Assembly (NCBI GenBank): GCA_031267205.1
Contig: JAIRZN010000190.1
Location: 1 to 9,212 of the forward strand
DNA length: 9,212 bases
Direction of reading: 5' to 3'
Source: Tannerellaceae bacterium
GTDB taxonomy: Bacteria; Bacteroidota; Bacteroidia; Bacteroidales; Tannerellaceae
Below the pieces are notes generated by a model. That model did not search any database. It saw nothing but the letters and a program-made list of their open reading frames with translations, and had not been told where the DNA came from. Made by a program: the position numbers and the translations under genes. Positions 5,313 through 9,212 of this stretch are shown here, one piece after another (position 1 is the stretch's first letter; every line of letters starts with the position of its first letter).

Positions 5313-7511
5313 TTAGTTCATGAATTTCAGGCGAAGACTATTTGTCACGACCGCCACAGAACTGAAGGCCATGGCGGCGCTCGCTATCATAGGATTGAGC
5401 AGGATACCGAAGGCAGGATATAACACGCCGGCGGCCAGCGGTATGCCGGCCAGGTTGAAGATAAAAGCCCAGAAGAGGTTTTGCCTGATCAGGCGCACCG
5501 TTTGTTTCGACAGGCGAATGGCGTAAGGCAGCAGCAGCGGGTCGGAAGTCATCAGGGTAAGCATGGCGACGTCCATCGCTATGTCCGTTCCTTTCCCCAT
5601 CGCTACGCTCACGTCGGCGCGCGCCAGAGCTTGCGAGTCATTGATCCCGTCGCCGACCATGGCCACTATTTTGCCCGTTGCCTGCAAGGCTTTGATGTAG
5701 TTTTCCTTTTCTTGCGGCAAGACGCCAGCCCTGACGTAAGTTATGCCTAAGGCAGCGGCCACGTTATGTGCGCTCTGCGGCGAGTCGCCCGTCAGCAAAT
5801 GGACATCTATCCCTTGTCGCGTCAAGACTTTGACGGTTGCGTAGGATGTCGGTTTTACTATGTCGCAGACAGCAATACCTGCGAGCAGAGCCGTCTCGTT
5901 ACCGTAGAATACGATGCTGTATCCGTTTTCCCCCCACCGTTCCACCTGTTTCGTCATAGCTTCGGGGATATGCGCATGAAACTTTTCAAGCATCGCCCTA
6001 TTACCGGCCCAGTATACGTTGTTATTTAGCGTTATGCAGACGCCGTGTCCCGTGATGCTCTCAAAAAGCTCAGGTTCGATCACCGACGCGCCGGAGTCTT
6101 TCATCCAGTCGATGATAGCGTTGGACAGCGGATGTTCCGATTTCATTTCAGCCGTGTAGAGGATGTCCAAGTAAAACGAGTCTGTTTCCGAGAGCCAGTA
6201 TGAATCGACGACCTTAGGTACGCCTTCGGTAAGCGTGCCCGTTTTATCCATCACGAGGGTATCTATTTTACACAGGTTCTCAAGCGCTGAGGCGTTTTTG
6301 ATAAGGATATGCCGTTCGGCGGCTTTGCCCATTCCCACCATCAAGGCGGTAGGCGTGGCGAGGCCCAAGGCGCACGGGCATGCGATGACGAGCACGGATA
6401 CTGCGGAGAGCAGGGCGTGAGGGAAGGACGACACTCCCCCGACAATCATCCACACGGCAAAAGTCAACACAGCCGTGAGCGCGACTACCGGCACGAATAC
6501 GCGGCTTATCCTGTCCGCCAACCGTTGGACAGGCGCTTTGCTACCCTGCGCTTCCTGCACGGCGCGTATTATTTGTCCGAGCATGGTAGCCTCGCCGGCG
6601 CCTGTTGTAAGCATCGTGAAAGCGCCTTTCTGGTTAATGGAACCGGCCCAGACCTTGTCGCCGGGGTTCTTCTCTACGGGGATAGCCTCTCCGCTGAGCA
6701 TGTTTTCGTCTACGGAAGAAGTCCCTTTTTGAAGAAGGCCGTCTACCGGTATTTTTTCACCGGGGCGTATCAGTACAATATCGTTGGCGTTCAAGGCTCC
6801 CGGTTCTACTTCCTCCTCGCGGCCATCGGCAATCCGGCACGCTGTCCGCGGCTGTAATTCCATCAATCCGCGTATGGCCGAAGATGCGCTGTTTTTAGCC
6901 CTTTCTTCCAACAGTTTGCCCAGAAGGACAAAGGCGATAATGACGCCTGCCGATTCGTAGTATACCGGCGGCGCGATTCCGTTTTCGCTAAGGAATCCGG
7001 GATAGACCGTATTAAAGAGGCTGAAGAGGAAAGCGATGGAGGTGCTGAGAGCGACCAAGGTATCCATATCCGCATTTCCGCGCATCGCGTGACGTATGCC
7101 GTTAATATAAAACGAGTATCCGCATAGCAGCATAATACACAACGCCAACGCCATCATAATGTAGCAGGCGTAAGGAAGGTGCATGTATGCCATTCCTATT
7201 ATAAGCAAGGGCGTCGCCAGGAGCCAGGCAAGGGCGGTCTGTCGTTTCAATCTTCCGTAATGCAATCTGTCCGCCTCCTCTCCTTTAGACGTCGAAAGGA
7301 TTAATTCATAGCCTGCCGCGTGCACGGCTTTTTGTATATCGGGAAGCGTTATGCTGTCGGGGCGGTAAGATACCGTCAATTTGCCTGAGGCGAAGTTCAC
7401 TGCCGCCGCCTCGACGCCATGCAAGCGCTTGACAGTGTTTTCCACCGTAATTGCGCAACCCGCGCAGCTCATTCCACCGATTATAATTATATGTGTATTT
7501 ACCTTGTTCAT
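5313..7511 (-). CDS. copA: Copper-translocating P1B-type ATPase
   Basis: An inner-membrane pump that uses ATP to export Cu(+) (or Ag(+)) from the cytoplasm. At 732 residues it has the usual length for a one-HMA CopA. Seen in order: an N-terminal heavy-metal domain (about 6-72) with GMSCAGC (C16, C19); TM helices at about 91-110, 115-135, 150-170 and 184-200; the actuator loop with SGE (273-275); TM5 about 339-361; TM6 with the transport motif CPC (378-380); the phosphorylation motif DKTGT (D422); HP at 460-461; TGD (574-576); GDGIND (620-625); and TM7 and TM8 at about 679-725. TM8 has MAFSS (M714, S717, S718), the Cu(+) signature, but TM7 has FN (F685-N686) where Cu(+) pumps typically have YN. 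It is the first gene of the leftward operon, 11 nt before kbl, with its own promoter at 7531-7561. No metalloregulator gene is nearby. Copper is the best call; silver or another soft metal cannot be excluded. Confidence 0.93.
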   Translation of the reverse strand: MNKVNTHIIIIGGMSCAGCAITVENTVKRLHGVEAAAVNFASGKLTVSYRPDSITLPDIQKAVHAAGYELILSTSKGEEADRLHYGRLKRQTALAWLLATPLLIIGMAYMHLPYACYIMMALALCIMLLCGYSFYINGIRHAMRGNADMDTLVALSTSIAFLFSLFNTVYPGFLSENGIAPPVYYESAGVIIAFVLLGKLLEERAKNSASSAIRGLMELQPRTACRIADGREEEVEPGALNANDIVLIRPGEKIPVDGLLQKGTSSVDENMLSGEAIPVEKNPGDKVWAGSINQKGAFTMLTTGAGEATMLGQIIRAVQEAQGSKAPVQRLADRISRVFVPVVALTAVLTFAVWMIVGGVSSFPHALLSAVSVLVIACPCALGLATPTALMVGMGKAAERHILIKNASALENLCKIDTLVMDKTGTLTEGVPKVVDSYWLSETDSFYLDILYTAEMKSEHPLSNAIIDWMKDSGASVIEPELFESITGHGVCITLNNNVYWAGNRAMLEKFHAHIPEAMTKQVERWGENGYSIVFYGNETALLAGIAVCDIVKPTSYATVKVLTRQGIDVHLLTGDSPQSAHNVAAALGITYVRAGVLPQEKENYIKALQATGKIVAMVGDGINDSQALARADVSVAMGKGTDIAMDVAMLTLMTSDPLLLPYAIRLSKQTVRLIRQNLFWAFIFNLAGIPLAAGVLYPAFGILLNPMIASAAMAFSSVAVVTNSLRLKFMN

Positions 7512-7530
7512 GTGTACGAATGTTGATGAG

Positions 7531-7561
7531 CAAAAATAGATATAAAAATCAGCTCCTCAAA
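7531..7561 (-). promoter_or_regulatory. Bacteroides-type promoter of the copA-kbl-kinase operon
   Basis: The minus strand has TTTG at 7561-7558 and TATTTTTG at 7538-7531, a full TAnnTTTG match, separated by 19 bp. This spacing fits the -33/-7 architecture of Bacteroidota housekeeping promoters. Transcription would begin near 7524, leaving a leader of only about 13 nt before the ATG at 7511. That leaves no room for a riboswitch or attenuator, so any metal control would have to act at initiation. Confidence 0.7.
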
Positions 7562-7571
7562 ATTTTTAGGC

Positions 7572-7608
7572 CGCGCGAACAGCGTAGGCGTATCTAAACG
7601 CCCGCGCG
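7572..7608. promoter_or_regulatory. GC-rich dyad between the divergent promoters, possible operator
   Basis: GGCGT (7587-7591) pairs with ACGCC (7598-7602) across a 6-nt loop. Directly outside the right arm, CGCGCG (7603-7608) can pair with CGCGCG at 7572-7577, leaving a 9-nt bulge on the left. It sits just upstream of the leftward -33 element and about 50 bp upstream of the rightward -33 region, within otherwise AT-rich DNA. A regulator-binding site is possible. It does not match a CueR or CopY operator that I can recognise. Confidence 0.35.
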
Positions 7609-7657
7609 ATACGTTCGGAAAAGAAAAAAACGAGGCGTAATAACATTTTGTCAATAA

Positions 7658-7693
7658 TTTGGTGTTCGATTCGATTTTGATTATGTATCTTTG
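7658..7693 (+). promoter_or_regulatory. Bacteroides-type promoter of the carboxyltransferase gene
   Basis: TATCTTTG at 7686-7693 matches the -7 consensus TAnnTTTG fully. The best upstream TTTG (7658-7661) is 24 bp away, a few bases more than the usual 19-21, so the -33 element is weak or mis-assigned. A start near 7700 would give a leader of about 40 nt to the ATG at 7740, AT-rich and without a clear Shine-Dalgarno sequence. Confidence 0.55.
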
Positions 7694-7739
7694 TGACATT
7701 AATCTAAATTATATATATAAACGCACAACTTTTGATACT

Positions 7740-9212
7740 ATGAGACAGAAATTATTGATTCGTGATCTGACCTTGAGAGACGGTCAGCAGTCCGCTTTTG
7801 CAACACGTATGACTCAACAGCAGGTTGACAGAGCGCTCCCCTATTACAAGAAGGCCGGTTTTTATGCGATGGAAGTATGGGGCGGCGCCGTACCCGATTC
7901 GGTTATGCGCTACCTCAACGAAAATCCGTGGGAACGACTGGAAAAGATCAAGGCTTCCGTAGGCGATGCGTCCAAGCTGACGGCCTTGTCCAGGGGACGC
8001 AACCTCTTCGGATACGCTCCTTATCCGGACGATATTATAGATGGATTCTGCAAAAACTCTATCTCTTCGGGGCTCGGCATCATGCGCATCTTTGACGCCC
8101 TCAACGACGTGAACAACATAAAGTCGACCGTCAAGTACGTCAAAGCCTACGGAGGAATCGCCGACTGCGCCGTCTGTTACACCATCGACCCGCACTTTAG
8201 CGTGACCGAACGCCTGAAGGCCCGCCTGACGGGAAAGCCTCTGCCCGACGCAGTATTTACCAGCAACTATTTCCTTGGAAAAGCCATGGAGATGGAAGCT
8301 CTGGGAGCCGATATGATAAGCATAAAGGATATGAGCGGACTCATCCGGCCTTCACGCATCGCCGAACTTGTTACAATGTTCAAGAAGAAGCTCAACATAC
8401 CGCTGGACTTCCACACGCACTGTACGCCCGGCTATGGCTTGGGCGCCGTCTTCTCGGCTATCGTTAGCGGAGTAGATATTGTGGACACCGTTATCTGGAA
8501 CTTTGCGGGAGGCCCCGCAGCGCCGGCTATCGAACTTGTCTATCTTTTCTGCAAGAAATTGGGCGTTGAGACGGATGTCAATATGGAAGCCGTGGCGGAG
8601 ATCAACCGCGAACTCTTCGATATACGTCGCGAACTGGAGCCGTTCGACGCCGTCAAACAGTTTCCCAAGACCTTCAACCCTCTTACCGATGCCTTACCTG
8701 CGGAAATCGACCGACTTTTCGACAAGGCCGTCGCCGCAGCGAAGAAGAACGACGAAGAAGCTCTCCTGCAGGCTTGTCACGCGATAGAGGATTACTTCGG
8801 TTTCCCCAAGCCGAACGAATTGGTGAAAAAGGCCGAAATACCCGGAGGAATGTACACCAATATGGTCGCCCAGTTGAAGCAAATGAACGCCATGGACATA
8901 CTCGAAGACGCCATGAAGCTCATCCCGTCCGTACGCCTGGATGCAGGACTGCCCCCATTAGTTACGCCAACGAGCCAGATCGTAGGCGCCCAGGCCGTAA
9001 ACTGCGCCCTCGACATCAAGAACGGGAAAGCTATGTACACCAACGTCTCCAACCAATTCGTCGCCTTAGTGAAAGGCGAGTACGGAAAGACCCCCGTGCC
9101 GGTAGACCCGAAGTTCAGGCTCAAGATAGCCAAGGTGGAAGCGGAAACGCCGTACGACACCTCCCGTCACCGTCTGCAGGAAAACCCGGAGTTGACGGAA
9201 CTCGGCGGCATA
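7740..9212 (+). CDS. oadA: Carboxyltransferase subunit, oxaloacetate decarboxylase alpha / pyruvate carboxylase B type (3' end outside window)
   Basis: The open frame of 491 codons runs to the last base of the window. Seen: an HMGL-like TIM-barrel carboxyltransferase domain (about 3-270) with LTLRDGQQS (R13, D14 metal ligand), MRIFDALNDV (115-124), the carbamylated-lysine motif IKDMSG (K196) and the metal-binding HTHCTPG (H225, H227), followed by the conserved PYC/OADA domain (about 290-480) with PGGMYTNMVAQL (368-379) and PPLVTPTSQIVGAQA (405-419). Family members normally end in a biotinyl domain with an MKM motif; it is not reached here. The enzyme moves carboxyl groups between oxaloacetate/pyruvate and enzyme-bound biotin. 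Whether it works in a sodium-pumping decarboxylase or a two-subunit pyruvate carboxylase depends on genes beyond the window, so the symbol is provisional. It is divergent from the copper ATPase gene. Confidence 0.92.
   Translation, partial: MRQKLLIRDLTLRDGQQSAFATRMTQQQVDRALPYYKKAGFYAMEVWGGAVPDSVMRYLNENPWERLEKIKASVGDASKLTALSRGRNLFGYAPYPDDIIDGFCKNSISSGLGIMRIFDALNDVNNIKSTVKYVKAYGGIADCAVCYTIDPHFSVTERLKARLTGKPLPDAVFTSNYFLGKAMEMEALGADMISIKDMSGLIRPSRIAELVTMFKKKLNIPLDFHTHCTPGYGLGAVFSAIVSGVDIVDTVIWNFAGGPAAPAIELVYLFCKKLGVETDVNMEAVAEINRELFDIRRELEPFDAVKQFPKTFNPLTDALPAEIDRLFDKAVAAAKKNDEEALLQACHAIEDYFGFPKPNELVKKAEIPGGMYTNMVAQLKQMNAMDILEDAMKLIPSVRLDAGLPPLVTPTSQIVGAQAVNCALDIKNGKAMYTNVSNQFVALVKGEYGKTPVPVDPKFRLKIAKVEAETPYDTSRHRLQENPELTELGGI

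Noticed and set aside
7508..8195. Minus-strand open frames at 7508-7699 and 7752-8195
   Set aside because: The first covers the divergent promoters and hairpin. The second is antisense to the clearly conserved carboxyltransferase domain.

Overview
The window looks like chromosomal DNA of a Bacteroidota member, most likely order Bacteroidales. The evidence is promoters of the Bacteroides type (TTTG about 20 bp upstream of TAnnTTTG), no clear Shine-Dalgarno sequences, a one-protein hybrid histidine kinase of a Bacteroidales style, and protein sequences that read like Bacteroidales versions of their families. Family or genus cannot be fixed from the sequence alone.

Layout: (1) The left edge (1-91) holds a leftward Bacteroides-type promoter and possibly the first five codons of a gene leaving the window. 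(2) Positions 92-1619 are a 1.5-kb non-coding stretch full of repeats. It holds a stray fragment of a 41-bp repeat (194-240), a block of GC-rich inverted repeats (248-564), then a tandem array of fourteen 41-bp units without a single indel (604-1177), organised as two copies of a 7-unit, 287-bp higher-order repeat. After the array come a G-rich tract with G-quadruplex potential and a strong hairpin (1347-1377) that may terminate the operon to its right. (3) Positions 1620-7511 are a tightly packed leftward operon, in transcription order: Cu(+)-type P1B ATPase (copA-like), glycine C-acetyltransferase (kbl) and a hybrid sensor kinase with HisKA, HATPase, receiver and HPt-like domains. The gaps between genes are 11 and 19 nt. 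(4) Positions 7512-7739 are a divergent intergenic region with a well-formed leftward promoter, a GC-rich hairpin and a rightward -7 element. (5) From 7740 to the window end runs a rightward carboxyltransferase subunit (OadA / pyruvate carboxylase subunit B type), cut by the window edge before its expected biotinyl domain.

How the genes fit together: the ATPase should export monovalent copper from the cytoplasm, Kbl splits 2-amino-3-ketobutyrate (from threonine) into glycine and acetyl-CoA, and the hybrid kinase senses an unknown periplasmic or membrane signal. No pathway clearly links the three, although the spacing implies co-transcription. The divergent carboxyltransferase belongs to central carbon metabolism (oxaloacetate/pyruvate). 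The genes are ordinary members of known families. The part least explained by known features is the repeat-dense region 194-1177.
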